Shown here: in pieces, positions 1 through 12,819 of the stretch
How positions within the stretch are numbered: position 1 is the first letter of the stretch
How the letters are laid out: each line of letters begins with the position of its first letter
NCBI RefSeq assembly: GCF_036898095.1
Contig: NC_090726.1
Span: 36,409,460 to 36,473,459 of the forward strand
Source of the DNA: Palaemon carinicauda
Lineage: Eukaryota > Arthropoda > Malacostraca > Decapoda > Palaemonidae
Length of the DNA: 64,000 nucleotides
Direction of reading: 5' to 3'
Made by a program: the position numbers and the translations under genes
The notes under the pieces: generated by a model
Seen by the model: the letters and a program-made list of their open reading frames with translations, nothing else
Databases searched by the model: none
Told to the model about the DNA's origin: nothing

Positions 1-2584
1 TTATTTGGCAAAGGGCTGGAGCTGAAAGGGTTTAATAAGCTGAGAATTTGTGATGTAAAAATAATTTGGTGAAGCCAATGGGATTTTATGAGACAGTTGG
101 ACAAATTTTCTTATTAGTTTCCTTTGCCTTAATACACTTTAATTTACATAGCATTTTTCTTTATTTTACTTACTCTAACCATTGGGTGTCCTTAATCTTA
201 TTTGATTAAAAAAGAATAAGTGTTTAGCACCTAAGAAAATTCGAAGTGCAATTGAATTTTATACTGTATAACTTATGTTCTATCTTATTTCTCTTCCTTT
301 CTTGGAAGTTTAGATAGTTTATATAAGAAAGATCCAATCAAATATTGCTAATGTTCTTATAATATATATTCCATTTTGATTATTAATTACCTCTCTTGTA
401 GTTTATATATTTCCTTATTTCTTTTCCTTACTGGAATATTTTTCCCTGTTGGAGCCCTTGGCCTTATAGTATCTTGCTTTTCCAATTAGGATTATAGCTT
501 AGCTTGTACTAATAATAATAGTAATAACAACAACATCAACAACAATAATAATGATAATAATAATAATAATGATAATAATCATTGATAATTATGTGATTTT
601 TGTCACAGACCCAAGAGTGTTTATAAATGTGTACAGGAATAACCAAACCAGAAACCAAATCATGCTCTTTAAAAAGTTTGTATTTAAAAATAACACTAAT
701 TAAAAACATGTTTCACTTTAAAAAAATATTCACAAAATAGTTCATCATCCATTATCAATTTCTAATTTTCATAGTGAAATTGATAATTTCAATAGCTACC
801 TCTGGTTCAGTTTTTGTTGTTAGCAAGCTTGACATTAAAAAAGAAATATGTCATTAATACAGGGGAAATATCCCTTGAAATAACATTATTTCATAAGTAT
901 ATACCAGAGTATATACCATAGGGTACAATGCATATATCTCTTCCTATTAAACTTTTTGAAAAACTAACAGACACTTGGAAATTTGAGTTAGACATAAAAT
1001 GTAGATACAGTTTGCAATCTTTTTGCAATGCAAATTAGTAGCAAATCTGCAAAAAAAAAAAAAAAAATCTTAAGAATAAAATCAATTATTTCATTAACCA
1101 ATAATTCCTGTACTATTCCTCAAAAGACAGTAAAAAACAAAAAAAATTCTCCCTAGTTTGGCTAACCAACCTTAGGCCACAGATGGCATACTCTCCTCAT
1201 CTGCTTCCAAGGTATTCAATCCTCTGTAGTCGATAAGAACCACCTAATAATTAAAAAGTACACTAAATAGTTGGGTTGGGGATGTCCATAAATTTTGGGA
1301 AATATTAAAATAACTGATTTTATCTTACAAATTACTTTTTATTTTAATGAATTGCCCAAAATTTATGAGCTGGCTACCACATTACTGTGGAAGGGAAGGG
1401 AACAGTGGTAATATTTGCCTAAAAAATATAACTTCTCTTTATACCACCAAAATAATACAGCGTTGGGAACATATACTGTACTGTACCAACATTTCTTTGC
1501 ACATATATGACAGAGGAAACGAGCTATTGCAGTAAAGATCAATGGTCAATTAGTGTCATTGGTACACAAAAAAAAAAAAGTCCAAAACAAGTAATCAAAA
1601 CTGATGTTTAATTCTTTAAAACTGTTACTTTACTTTAACTTATTGATATTTCTCATAAAATTAACAGGAAAAATATAACTTCTTGACACTACTGGATTTT
1701 GGGTCTAAAATTTCCTTCAATAAACAGTATCTTACTCTTCCAAATACTGAAATACAACCACAGTATTGTAGCTTTACTGAGGTGGGTGGAGTGCCTTATC
1801 CCAGGACAATCTAACTTTCTTAACTTATTACTAAACTTAACGCAAGTAATAATTTCAAATATCCTTTGCTGCTACTCCATAACACAGGGTCCAACAATGA
1901 AGAGTATTTTTGACTTCCCCCCCCCAAAAAAAGATGAATCAAACACAAAACGGCCTTCCTCCTGTGCTACCTTAAGCACCTCAACTATAGCCCGGTTCTA
2001 ACCAAATAGCCAGGACCACTCCCCTCTTCTCAATTATTCGGAACAAATGAGTTCAGAAAGATTCAGCCAGCTATTAAGGGGGCCATCAAGAAGAGCATTC
2101 ATTTACTTATATGAAGCCAAGCAGGTAACCTAAATCCCTAATAGGGAATCTGGATCGAAATGGAGTGATATCTTACCTCATAACACTTGTTCACTTTGCA
2201 ATACTCACATAAAATTTGGTGTTAACAAATTTAGGTTATATACTTTAATAACTCATAGCAAAGTGAGTCTGGTTAAAACTAAAATTCAATTAAAATCATG
2301 GAGAAAACATAATTGAACTTTGTGACTTTAAAGAATTGAGTTGTTTACCTTTGATTTGGCTAAGGAGGGTCAAGCTGTACCCTAATGGCTTATCTCCCAC
2401 TTAACAGGCCAGCTACAACACCAGCTTAGGGGCATCTTTTCCATTAGTTATGGGAAAATCCTTTCCTTTCTCAGAAGGAATAGTACAGGAAATTTTTGGT
2501 TAGTCATTCAAATTGTATGTCCTACAAAAAAACAACAGAAATTAAAAAAGATGAATTGACTATTATTTTGCATGAAATGAAGCC
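1..2584. other. AT-rich intergenic DNA downstream of the RING-cyclophilin gene
   Basis: Apart from a dispersed repeat near 403-590 with trinucleotide-like runs, I see no coding signal, only short low-complexity ORFs. The gene's 3' UTR and polyadenylation site should lie just left of 2585, but I cannot place them. Confidence 0.4.
403..590 (-). repeat. Dispersed repeat family 1, copy 1
   Basis: The reverse complement carries the family core: a TTGGAAAAGCA-like stretch, then CCAAGGGCTCCAACAGGG, then an AGTAAGGAAA-like end, next to an (AAT)n-rich tract. The same core occurs near 8165, 13780, 20480 and 52030. Type unknown. Confidence 0.6.
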
Positions 2585-3088
2585 TCAAATTTCCAAGCAA
2601 ACACCAGTGTCAATAATTTCAACACCACCAAGGTTATTTTTTATTCTTTCGGCAGAATCTTCCAGTAAGCTAATACCATCTTGCACTTGACCAAACACAT
2701 TATTATATGTACATTGATGACCGGACCCAACAAGAATACAAAAAGAAAACTTGGAGTCCATCCAAATAATACCTTGGTCTGCATTATGTTTGTGCACCTC
2801 CTCATTAAAACACAGTGTGTCTTGCAATATATTACCACTGAGAAAGTTGCCCTGGCAAGGTTCACATTTTACTCTTTCTGTCGCACTTTCAGGATCAATA
2901 ATTTGAGAGAAATTTTTCCTTAAGTATGTGGGTCCTAATTCTCCAGCGCAGAGATCCTTGAAGTGTTGAGCCAGAGGACTACCAGGAAACAGCTTGATGA
3001 GAATGCGTCCTTTCCTTAGACCTTCCCATGCTAATGTCAAAAAGACAATAGTTGGATCATTTTTCATACAAGTGAGAATTTCCTTGTG
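2585..3088 (-). CDS. Degenerate cyclophilin-like domain, C-terminal exon of the RING-cyclophilin gene
   Basis: This is the last exon: acceptor TTTCTTTTCAG before 3088, phase 0, stop at 2585-2587, 167 codons. The fold signature of cyclophilin-type prolyl isomerases is clear: the first strand pair (KGRILIKLF), the helix ending DLCAGE, a short QIID segment, NNVFGQVQDGI, and a last strand ending IIDTGVCLE. The family is normally about 165 residues, so the domain is full length. Catalytic positions are changed: the FHR-II Arg is Gln (FSQII), QFFI is replaced by SFCI, and the DGKHVVFG His is Asn. I therefore infer a binding rather than an isomerase domain. Joined to the upstream exons it gives about 441 aa. 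A stand-alone cyclophilin gene using the internal Met at 3067 is a less likely alternative. Confidence 0.82.
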   Translation of the reverse strand, partial: HKEILTCMKNDPTIVFLTLAWEGLRKGRILIKLFPGSPLAQHFKDLCAGELGPTYLRKNFSQIIDPESATERVKCEPCQGNFLSGNILQDTLCFNEEVHKHNADQGIIWMDSKFSFCILVGSGHQCTYNNVFGQVQDGISLLEDSAERIKNNLGGVEIIDTGVCLEI

Positions 3089-3977
3089 CTGAAAAGAAAT
3101 TTAATTGTTAAATACAACATCCTATGTAAAAATAAATAAACAACGAAATATAATGTTAAAGAACAGGCATGATAGCAAGATAACTACTTTGATTGCAACA
3201 ATACTAATAGCAGATATCTATTTATTTCTAAATAATTTACTATACCTATAAGGTAATAGAAGGAGTCAAACTACAAGAATTTACTTGTAACAATTTTTAA
3301 ATTAAAATCGATAATTTCTATAACTATTATCCCTTTGAATAGAATATGCTATTAACTAAGAGCTATCTTTACGACCTCCACATGACAGTAAGAGTTTTAT
3401 AACCTGGCGCAACCAACAACCTACTGCCTTTGAGGAATTGCTACACTGACGTGTACCCAGAGGCAAGAAAACCCAAGAGGTTCCCAGGATACTACTGTCA
3501 ACAAAGATTCAGATTTAAGATAACCTGACCTCTGATGAAATGTATCACCTTAAGAAAAAAATGAAGGATGAGAGGCAGGGGTGGACTGGGACTGAAAATT
3601 ACCCCTAGAGTTTTATGTTTGAAGGAGTCCACACTTGGCAAGCGAAGCGAGCCTTTTCGGTTGGGAACGCTGTAAACCTCGGATAAATTTTTGAAAAATA
3701 AAGAGGTTTGCATGCACTTCTAAGCCCCCCCCAGTTAATCAATATATGAGAAAGATGAACAAACTATTATAATGTAGAGTTTACTACAGTAAAGTTACTA
3801 TGCCATAGGCCTGTGTTATTGCTATGTAATAAAACCCACAGTATATGACAAATTTTTTTGCTAACAGTATTGAATATATATATTTTGTCATAACAATGAA
3901 AAAATAACAATTCTAATGCTGTACTGCCACTGGAATATTAATATTACTATATTTCTGGGCTCCGACCTGTGCCGCCC

Positions 3978-4000
3978 NNNNNNNNNNNNNNNNNNNNNNN
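3978..4000. other. Assembly gap (23 N)
   Basis: A run of N interrupts the sequence between a GCCGCCC end and a TATAACC start. True gap length is unknown. Confidence 0.99.
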
Positions 4001-4535
4001 TATAACCAGCGGGTAAGTATATTCAAAAATTTATTTTATTATGAAAATATCATATTACTGTACGTAGTCTGTCACTTGTTACGTTTTCTGCCTTATGCCA
4101 TCCTCCTCTGCCGCGACTTCGCTATCGGACATCGTCTCAATCAAAAGGTAAGTTTCAACTTTTTTGTTACACTAATTAACTGTAACCTTTTTTTCAAGAG
4201 TATCAATCCTTAATTTAGGTGTACGTACAGGTAACAATACACCTTCACTGATCCAAATGCTTTACATTCAGTACCGTAACTTTTATACAGTAGTAAAGAA
4301 AACAGACCGTTTTCTTAGGGCTTGGGGGGGTATAACTAGGCTATAACTACATTATTGAATAATCTCATAGTGGTTTCTGGAATGGATTAGGCTGTTTTTA
4401 ATGGTTGGGTTAATTATTGAATGATAGAAATGGCTGCATTGCATGTTTATTACTACAGTTTAGCGTGTTTATGGAAGAAAAGGTGTCTTCTCTTAAGGCT
4501 TGGAACGGATTAGGCTATTTACATGTAAAACGCGA

Positions 4536-4599
4536 CTCAGGATACGAAAAAATCAAGATACGAAACCGTATCCTGAACGGATTACTTTCGTATCCTGAG
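4536..4599. repeat. Inverted repeat around CTCAGGATACGAAA
   Basis: CTCAGGATACGAAA at 4536-4549 is matched by its exact reverse complement at 4586-4599. A third partial copy (CCGTATCCTGA) lies between them, giving alternative hairpins. It may be the end of an unrecognised small mobile element. Confidence 0.55.
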
Positions 4600-5189
4600 G
4601 CATCACTGTACAGGGCAAAAGAAGCATACATAAAAATTATGGTTATTGTAAAATTCATGTTTAGAAACTTGATATGGGACACCTACCTCAAAACTCTGAC
4701 CTGAACAATAATTAATATTCCATCAATATAAATTTTTTTTTTTTTTTTTTTTTACATATAAATACTACTATAAGATGCTAGAACACATGGATATCAAAGC
4801 TAAGAAATCTTATAAAAAACATGAATTTAAATGAGTATAAAAAATCATAATCCTAGCTATAGTATTAAAAGTAAATTTTATATAAGACAAAACAAGCATT
4901 CTGTAAACTGCATGAATGTCAAAAGAGACTATATCTTTATCCATCTAAAAGAAAGAGAATGCATTTAAAGACAATTATAAAATAAACTACTGAGGCATAA
5001 TATCTTATTCAGAAATGAATACCTCTGAAATATAAAAGATATTTAAAAATTTCTTGAAAATAAAATGTAAGCTAATGAATATCCAAATGAATGAGTATAC
5101 ATTTCAGGAATGAAAAAACAAAAAAAAACAAAAACTCAATAGAAGAGCAAAATTAGTACTGACTGCAAACAAAGCATCTGGCACCATAC

Positions 5190-6250
5190 AGGTATCTTTT
5201 CCTTTACAAATACATTAACAACCTGTGAATAGTGGTTTACACACGCCTTTGTTTAATACACGACACCTACAAGGTGTTCGCGCGAGGGTTGTAACCTCTG
5301 CATTCCATGCTTTTATCTTTCTCTAGTATATTTGGAAGGTTTATATTAGGAAAGGTATAAGGAAGGACCTTTCTCACCGGGCGTCACAGGCCTCTTCCCA
5401 GAAATAGATTTTTCCTTCGTCAAAATCCCTTAATTTCACTACTTTCCTTCCAAGGTATAGATACCCAAGTAAATATAAAAAGAAATTCCTGTTCATGAGC
5501 TCCAAATTCTCGGTAAAAGCTTGAGTGTACTGCTAATCGGCTCCGCCTACCAAGTGGTAAATATAGGACTGCTCGCCACAATCAAAATTACAAATTTTTA
5601 AGGTAATTTGTATTTTCATAACTATATACAGTAGGTCTGAGCTCTTTAATAAGAGTATGATTTTGAGGAAGCTGGAAATAGCCATTCAAACTTTTAATGA
5701 TGTGGTTATAGTTGCTGGAGACTGGGGGGCAAGTACCCTCTACCCGACAGTTGGCACAACCTTCACTTTAACCTTGGGCTTAGGACTGGCAGGTTGAAGA
5801 AGGGAGTGTAGCTTAAAGAAATCAAGTTTGTATAGTAAGAAAGAGTAAAAATTACTTAAACTTTGTGATTTCTCCTCACATGAATGGAAAGTATTGTCCT
5901 TTGATAGGAGACTTTTCATGTGGAAGGAAGTTTCTATAACTAAATTGGCTGGTCAATTTCTCAGGAAATATCAAGGCAATTGATCCTATACAGGAGCAGA
6001 GGTAATCACTCCTGTCAACTTCCTAACAACTTGAGCATGAAAATGTCACAGGTTTTAAGCTAGGTCCCTACCAGGTGACTAGCAGATAGTCAATGAAAAA
6101 TCTATATCTGTATGGATATGTTGTCTGAATGTATGGTCATTTAAGAGAAATGGGTTTACATACATCATGTTGAGGATAGGGGCAACACTTCAATACAAAA
6201 CTAGCATGTAAAGAAGTTACTCAATTATAAGGCTTTCCTGCATTAGCAAT
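5190..6250. other. Repeat-like intronic DNA, possible 3' end of the decayed DIRS element
   Basis: The stretch near 5580-5625 contains AATTACAAATTTTTAAGG followed by TAATTTGTATTTTC, a small imperfect inverted repeat such as element ends have. A TTTTTCCTTCGTCAAAATCC segment near 5408 resembles the tips of the small inverted-repeat elements elsewhere in the window. No gene seen. Confidence 0.35.
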
Positions 6251-9200
6251 CGACCCAGCACACAATGGCACAACTGCTACTCACGAAGAGAGAGGAAGAT
6301 AGAGGAGGAGAACGGTCAGTTATTCCTACCTCTCCTTCTAGACTTACATCATGGCTGCTATCTTGGACAAGATGCTCCTTGTCCCATGAAGAAGCAAGAA
6401 GCTAGGTTGGCATGACACCTTATTGAGCAGCTACCACAGGATCAAGGGTAAAGGCATCAAGGGACATATGGGTATACAGTACTCCCTTAGGTAGTGGGCA
6501 GTGAAGGTTGTCTGTCATTACCAGATTCCTGCTTAAGGTAGATCAAACATCTCTGACGTCATGTACTTGAGCATGGGATGGTCCTTCTGTTCCCTCGTTT
6601 GATAAGCACTTCTGATCATCTCAAAAAGACGGATGAGACAGAGTTCCAAGTTATCTTCTTTACTATTCCAGCATTGAAAAAGAATATCCCAAGGATTGAG
6701 AAGCAAGTTATCCTGATCCTGCTGGTTGCTTCTTGTAAATATGAGATTGTAAATGATTAAAAAATGGAGTCATGAATGACTGGGTTCTGGCTCTTGGAAA
6801 TAAAGGTGAAGAAGACCTTCCGTACTTCAGAATGAATTGTGACATATGGAATGTCATGCAGCTTGCTTGCTCACTATATCGAGGCTAAGTATAGTGAGAG
6901 GACAGTTTTAAGGTTCATATCTCTATCTGACGCTCATCTCAAGGGGCTCATTCAGAGTTCGCTTGAGAGACATCTCATTTTGGGGCTAGAGTTTCCAGGG
7001 AGGGGTAGAGCCTAAACAAATCCCTGAAGAAATGGTGTAGGCTATTTATTCTGAAACCCGAATAAAGGCTGAGCGACATCCTATCACCACAGAGACGGAG
7101 TGGAGCTTCTCTTGATGAAGGTAGATGAGGATATCTTCAATCCATTTGCGAGAGGCTCCAACTGGAGAAGTAACCCCCTTCTTTGACACCAATCACAGAA
7201 GTTGGGTAGTTCTTTCAGTGCCTCAACGAGGAGCACTAGCAGACCCAGATACCATCTAACGTGTGGCCACTTGGGAGTCGCAAGGGTCATCATGAGGACC
7301 AATACTGTTAACAGTTTATTAAGCAGTCAACAAATTAGGTAGAAAGGTGGAAAGGCTTTATGTGTTCAGATTGTCAAACGGGTGTCAGGAAGTGTCATCA
7401 AATACTACCGACAGGTCGACCAAAAAGCAGAATACTGGAAGTTTTTCCTCCAACTGAGAGGAACGGGTTGATTAAAGGTGATTTCCGTAAAACAAGAAAC
7501 TTTTCCGCCATGCAAGAATGTAGAGACCACTCCGACAATACACAACGGCCCTGGAAATTGAATGTGTCAGCTAGAATATTCCTCTTCTCTGGAATGAACC
7601 TTGCTGATAGGTCGACTGCATTGTCGGCTTACCAGTTGTTCAGCTGTTTAGGCAACTTGAAAAGAGTGAGAAACAGTGCATCCTTGTTTGTTGACGTAAG
7701 TGGTGTTGTCATTCATCAACGCTACTGAATGTTCTATCAAACTCTGTTGGAAAACTTCCAATGCTAGTAGATCTGCTTGCATTTCCACCATGTTGAAATG
7801 CACTTACAACATGCTTATCTGGACACATCCCTGAGGCAATCTGTGAACAGCAGCATCTCTGGAAGTGGGGCATCAACTGGAGCTCCTCTGGTGTTTTCAT
7901 CATTCAACTACCAGCTAAGATCATTCTGTATTTCTTGTTCCACTGGGACCAGAGGCTAGACGAGGATCGCTGGATGCTAACTAGTAATGCTTCAGACACC
8001 ACTGGAATGATTGCAGATGGAGGCGCCCATGCAGAATGAGTATCTTCAACAATGCTATATGTACCAGCAGTTATCAGAAGTCATTGCCATTGTTGAGCTA
8101 GAAGCTTTTGATTATGAAAGAACAGTTGCACTATGTCCGTGAGTCAGCTGATGCATTGTCCAATTATTATCATCATTACTAGCTAAGCTACAATCTTAGT
8201 TGGAAATACAAGATGCTATGAGGCCAAGGGCTCCAACAGAGAAAATAGCCTAGTGAAGAAAGGAAATAAGAAAACAAATAGAATAGAGTACCTGAGAGTA
8301 GACTCAAGCAAGAGAACTAACAATGGTTTGATTTTGGAGTGATCTTCTAGAAGAGCTGCTTACCGTAGCTAAATGGTCTTTTCTACCCCTACCAATAGGA
8401 AAGTAGCCACAGAACAATTTCAGTGCAGTAATCAATGTCTTGAGTGAAGAAGAATATTGTCAGGTGTATGAGAAAAGGAGAATGTATAAAGAATAGGACA
8501 CTCTAATCAGTGTATGTGTAGGCAAAGGAAATATAAGGTGCAACAAGAGTGGTTAAAGGACCCAATAACTCTCTAGCTATAGTATCTCAACGGATGACTG
8601 GTGACTTAGCCAACCTACTACCTAAATTGAGAAGGCTACTGCCATGTCTATCAGCATACCCCAGTACTCTATTCTCTATTTGAGTATGCAACTGAACTTT
8701 ACCAAATGATAACAATCCCCAGATCATGGCAAGAGGAAAGAAGTTTGTCTTGATCGTGGAGCAACTGGGCCCTGGAGGATGACAGAATCGGCTAACCATA
8801 GAGATACTTCAAGAGACGAATTGCGTCTGAGTGGTCATAAGAAGAGATGAGCGTGAACTCTTGGGGGCGGTATAAAGTCTGAAGCACAGAGCTTTGAACT
8901 GATACACAGGCGCTTTCTGTAGGACTGAGTGATGGGTATCTGGAAGTATGCATCCTTCAGGTCCACAGAAAGAACTTGCCATCTCCATTTTGAACAGTGT
9001 CTAGAGAGTTGTCGATGATAGGTCTCCAGCCCCCAGTCAACTTCTCCATCATAAAGAGTAACTATAATAGCCTGGAGAACTATATTGGATAATTTTGAGC
9101 ATGTTTTTCTCTTCCAACTCTTTCACTTCTAAAGCTAAGGTAAGAACTTTCTGTAATTTTGGATGGTTTGACTGGAATACCAATCACGTGAAAGCAAGGG

Positions 9201-9780
9201 GAGGCACCAGTTGTTGAAAGATGGGCTGAATCAGTCCCAAAGGAATAATCACCCAGCTCTCTGCTTCATGTCACTGGCTAATGGCTTGGCAAGCATTCCA
9301 CAGCTCCTGGCAGCTGGAGAAGGAGAATGTGTAATGCCTTCCTCCATTTATCCATTGTAACTGTCATGTCATTCTGTGTGAAGAGGGTCATAGACTCCAG
9401 CCCTGAGGCACTCCTTCAGGAAGTAGTTGTTACACTAGTTAGCTGATTGGTACACCAAGATGGTCAGTGATTTTTCAGCTGAAAGGACTAAGTCTGTATA
9501 CTTCTTCCGTGCTTAGGGTTTGCAAATTTCCGAGTTATGGCAAAGTATGCGACTGCTTCCTGATCAGTGGTTGACCCAGAAAGTTGTTTGGAGGCTAGCC
9601 ATGGTAGCAGACTCAAAGGCCGAGAACGATGAGTCCTGGTTGTCTCTCCTGCTACTGCTGGATCGATGGGCATGAAGAACTTCCGTTGTTGAGAGAGCGC
9701 ACGAGGAAAGATCTTGCTCGATTGTCAGGAGCTTGAAGAATTCCTTGGACCAAAGATCAGGGAACACCTATATTCCAAAG
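6250..9780 (-). pseudogene. Heavily decayed DIRS-like retrotransposon (RT, RNase H, Dam-like region)
   Basis: No long ORF survives, but a series of motifs reads on the minus strand in order. Near 9767-9488 is a gag-like end. Near 8985-8930 is RT motif A (VDLKDAYFQIPI), followed by a decayed TAP segment. Near 7800-7690 are RNase H-type residues (NMVEMQADLLAL, then NDNTTYVNKQG), near 7600-7530 an ADTFNFQG...EWSL stretch, and near 7280-7250 the Dam-like PKWPHVRWY. This domain order is that of DIRS elements. The sequence differs from the 22-51 kb family, so it is another lineage. Stops and frameshifts are everywhere; recombinase remnants left of 7000 are not convincing. It lies inside the large intron of the RING-cyclophilin gene, on the same strand. 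Confidence 0.6.
8163..8400 (+). repeat. Dispersed repeat family 1, copy 2
   Basis: Begins in an ATTATTATCATC tract, then AGCTAAGCTACAA, then CCAAGGGCTCCAACAGAG, then AGTGAAGAAAGGAAA, and continues with a GGTTTGATTTTGGAGTG segment shared with the copy near 20700. Confidence 0.65.
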
Positions 9781-10699
9781 GAAGGGAAGAGGGGAAAGGG
9801 GCCAGACACTCAATTTCATCCTAGACTTACATAGTAACTGTCATCCAAGATGTGATACTTATGGTTTTATAAAAGAGCTAAGGTCAGTACATAACTTGCT
9901 GAGCAGCAATCACAGGTCCTAGTGAAAAGGTTTTCAGACTTGTAAGTGCATTTCTGCAAATAATGCCCCGTAAAGCTGGTTTGATAATTCCTTACTCCAA
10001 CATCTAAAATTTGATCTACTGACAAAGATTTTTCTTAAAATCTAGAGTAGCACTTACACCTCTGATCTCATTGTTGCACATCTTAGCTTGATCTGATGCA
10101 TCAGGGGATCTAAGGCATAATGCTCTAGTGTTTATCATTTTATTGAATATCCTTTAAATAGTTGTGATGCTACTGCTGTTTATTATCATCATGACATACA
10201 ATTAATACAATGCTATTGAAAATCTCCTGCAGTCAAAAGGAGATTGTCGATTGTTTTTGGTGACTCATTATCACTCTACCAGTGCTTAAGAATAGGTTCT
10301 GCAACCTAGATATGGTAGTTTGGGTTCTCTTAATGTAGCACCTTAGGTTAGAGTAATGTATATATCAATTTTCTACTAAAATCACTATAAACACTGTATA
10401 TGTACTGTACATGTTTTTTACATATTTTTTTTTTCATCACAAAGTGATTCTGCACAAGAAGGACTGAAAGGGGAGATGCACATACGAGGAGAGACAATGC
10501 GAAACCGAGGCTAAGTGAGCAATAGATGGGGTGTTGTGCTGTGTGGAGAGGAAAACATCACGAAGCATGCCAGGTGCAAAGGAGCACAGGCGGTTTGAAA
10601 TTGTTGGGCTGCAAAAGTACTTGTCGCGAATACGAACACATTTTATACTTAATAGGTTATACAGTTCTCTGTATCACGAATGACAAAATTCACGAAGAT

Positions 10700-11435
10700 A
10701 GAGTAGTAAAAAATAGAGGGTTGGGCATGAATGTAAAGAGAGTTCTATATGAGAAAGTGATTGTACCAACTGTGATGTATGGATCGGAGTTGTGGGGAAT
10801 GAAAGTGATGGAGAGACAGAAATTGAATGTGTTTGAGATGAAGTGTCTGAGGAGTATGGCTGGTGTATCTCGAGTAGATAGAGTTAGGAACGAAGTGGTG
10901 AGGGTGAGAACGGGTGTAAGAAATGAGTTAGCGGCTAGAGTGGATATGAATGTGTTGAGGTGGTTTGGCCATGTTGAGAGAATGGAAAATGGCTGTCTGC
11001 TAAAGAAGGTAATGAATGCAAGAGTTGATGGGAGAAGTACAAGAGGAAGGCCAAGGTTTGGGTGGATGGATGGTGTGAAGAAAGCTCTGGGTGATAGGAG
11101 GATAGATGTGAGAGAGGCAAGAGAGCATGCTAGAAATAGGAATGAATGGAGAGCGATTGTGACGCAGTTCCGGTAGGCCCTGCTGCTTCCTCCGGTGCCT
11201 TAGATGACCGCGGAGGTAGCAGCAGTAGGGGACTCAGCAGTATGAAGCTTCATCTGTGGTGGAAATGTGGGAGGTTGGGCTGTGGCACCCTAGCAGTACC
11301 AGCTGAACTCGGCTGAGTCCCTGGTTAGGCTGGAGGAACGTAGAGAGTAGAGGTCCCCTTTTTGTTTTGTTTCTTGTTGATGTTGGCTACCCCCCAAAAT
11401 TGGGGGAAGTGCCTTTGGTATATGTATGCATGTAG
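10700..11435 (+). mobile_element. 5'-truncated RTE-like LINE: ORF2 C-terminus and 3' UTR
   Basis: The open frame ending at 11176 carries, from about 10724, the LINE ORF2 tail: RVLYEKVIVPTVMYGSELWG, then MKCLRSMAGVSR, then LRWFGHVERM, then GRPRFGWMDGVKKAL. These are typical of the region after the RT domain in RTE-like and related LINEs. Endonuclease and catalytic RT motifs are absent, so it is dead on arrival, as usual for 5' truncation. The following 250 bp (GC-rich, then CCCCCCAAAATTGGGGGAAG, then a short TATG-rich tail) looks like the element's 3' UTR. It lies in the host gene's intron, antisense to it. Confidence 0.75.
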
Positions 11436-12490
11436 AACCCGCAAATAAGGAGAGCTGAAGGCATTTGATTTTCATGAAATGATAGAAGGGTGTAAGTACT
11501 TTTTCATGTTTAGTATGTGTATAGGAAAGTTATAAATCACATTATAGGGAAAATCTTTTAACCTATGTTGGACACGGACTTAAAAAAAGATCTCTTAGAC
11601 CCATTTAATAATGTACGGTGGTGTATTACTGTACTATGAGTGATAGAAGATCCACCCTGAGAAGTGGAAAGAAAGAACCAAAAAGAGTACAGTACAGTTA
11701 TGCCTTTCAATGGACAACAGAAGTCTTGAGATTCTTCTTTGTCATCCCTTACTTTGCCCACCAATCTGAAGACAAAAGCCTACAAATGTAATAGTCAGTT
11801 ATTACATGTTTAAAACACATGACAATACGTCATTGTGGAAGAAGAAGCTAGCGTGAGATTTGCTGTAGTCAGACAAGATCATAACAGGATGCATTTTGCA
11901 GCTCTCAGCAATGTAACATTTTTATGAAGCATAAACACAAATGCATACCCTGTGAAAGAGTTGTGTCGCCACCGGATGCAGGTGTCTTCCTTGACTAATG
12001 TAAAGTTTACATATTGTGTTTAAATGCTGAGATAACTAAATATACGATATCTGTGATATCGATATATTAGGCAGTTCTTATCTATACTTCACCTGGAATG
12101 GTCATCCGACCAAACCAGCTATACTCCTGTGATGGAGATGTTAACTCTGTTGTTTTTAGAGAATAAACCATTATACAAACATCACAGGGGAAGACTGCTA
12201 ACGCTAATGCTATCTATAATTCACAATTTCTATTCTTTATTGTGAATTATCATTTTCTAATAATTTCTGATCTTAGGGGTTATAATTTGTACAATAATTA
12301 CTATTACAAAACCTTTAAAAGTTTTTGTATACTTGTACCTATGGATGTGTGGAATGCATCCAGTAAATTTCCTTTATTCCTTATGGAAAAAAATATTGTT
12401 GTAGGAAACAAGCAATTTTAGGTTGCGAGCTCCCAGAATGTATCAAACTGATAACCCAAGGTACTACTCTATTTCAAATACTGTACTCAC
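11436..12490. other. Intronic DNA, nothing recognised
   Basis: AT-rich, with only short ORFs lacking domain motifs. It is bounded on the right by the linker exon. Confidence 0.4.
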
Positions 12491-12631
12491 TGTGAAAAAA
12501 TCCTCTATATTGCATATAGCCAACTTATCTGAAATGCTGGCGTCATCATATGGACAACGGTGAATGTGAGCGTTTCCTTTAACATAATCAAAATCCTCCA
12601 TGTATAGTATATTCATAGATCTCATGAGCAC
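12491..12631 (-). CDS. Linker exon of the RING-cyclophilin gene (exon 2)
   Basis: This 47-codon exon has a strong acceptor (pyrimidine-rich tract ending TTCAACAG) before 12631 and a consensus donor GTGAGT starting at 12490. It is phase 0 at both ends, so it joins the RING exon and the cyclophilin exon without a frame change. The peptide has no domain I recognise. It holds two Cys and two His (HIHRCPYDD and AIC segments), too few and badly spaced for a classical B-box. It links the coiled coil to the cyclophilin-like domain. Further exons could hide in the 9.4 kb intron that follows. Confidence 0.72.
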
Positions 12632-12819
12632 CTGTTGAATAAAAAAGATAATTCTTATAAGTTCTCCAATGGAGAATTTTTTTACAATACATGTAAACAT
12701 TTATGAAAATTTTCTTTAATGAATAAGACAGTTTTATATATTATATGAAAGACAATATATTCAAGCAGAAAGATCTAAAAGCATAAAATTGTCAATAAGC
12801 ATAAATTAAAAAGAGTTAC

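Larger units (their letters stand above)
3089..5190. other. Intronic AT-rich DNA with assembly gap; no gene recognised
   Basis: This lies inside the large intron between the linker exon and the cyclophilin exon. I see only short spurious ORFs, a poly-T run near 4731-4753 and the gap at 3978-4000. Near 4536-4599 an inverted repeat occurs (see separate entry). Confidence 0.5.

Noticed and set aside
7360..7728. 122-residue plus-strand ORF as a host gene
   Set aside because: It overlaps the RNase H/Dam motifs of the decayed DIRS element on the opposite strand and has no motif of its own.
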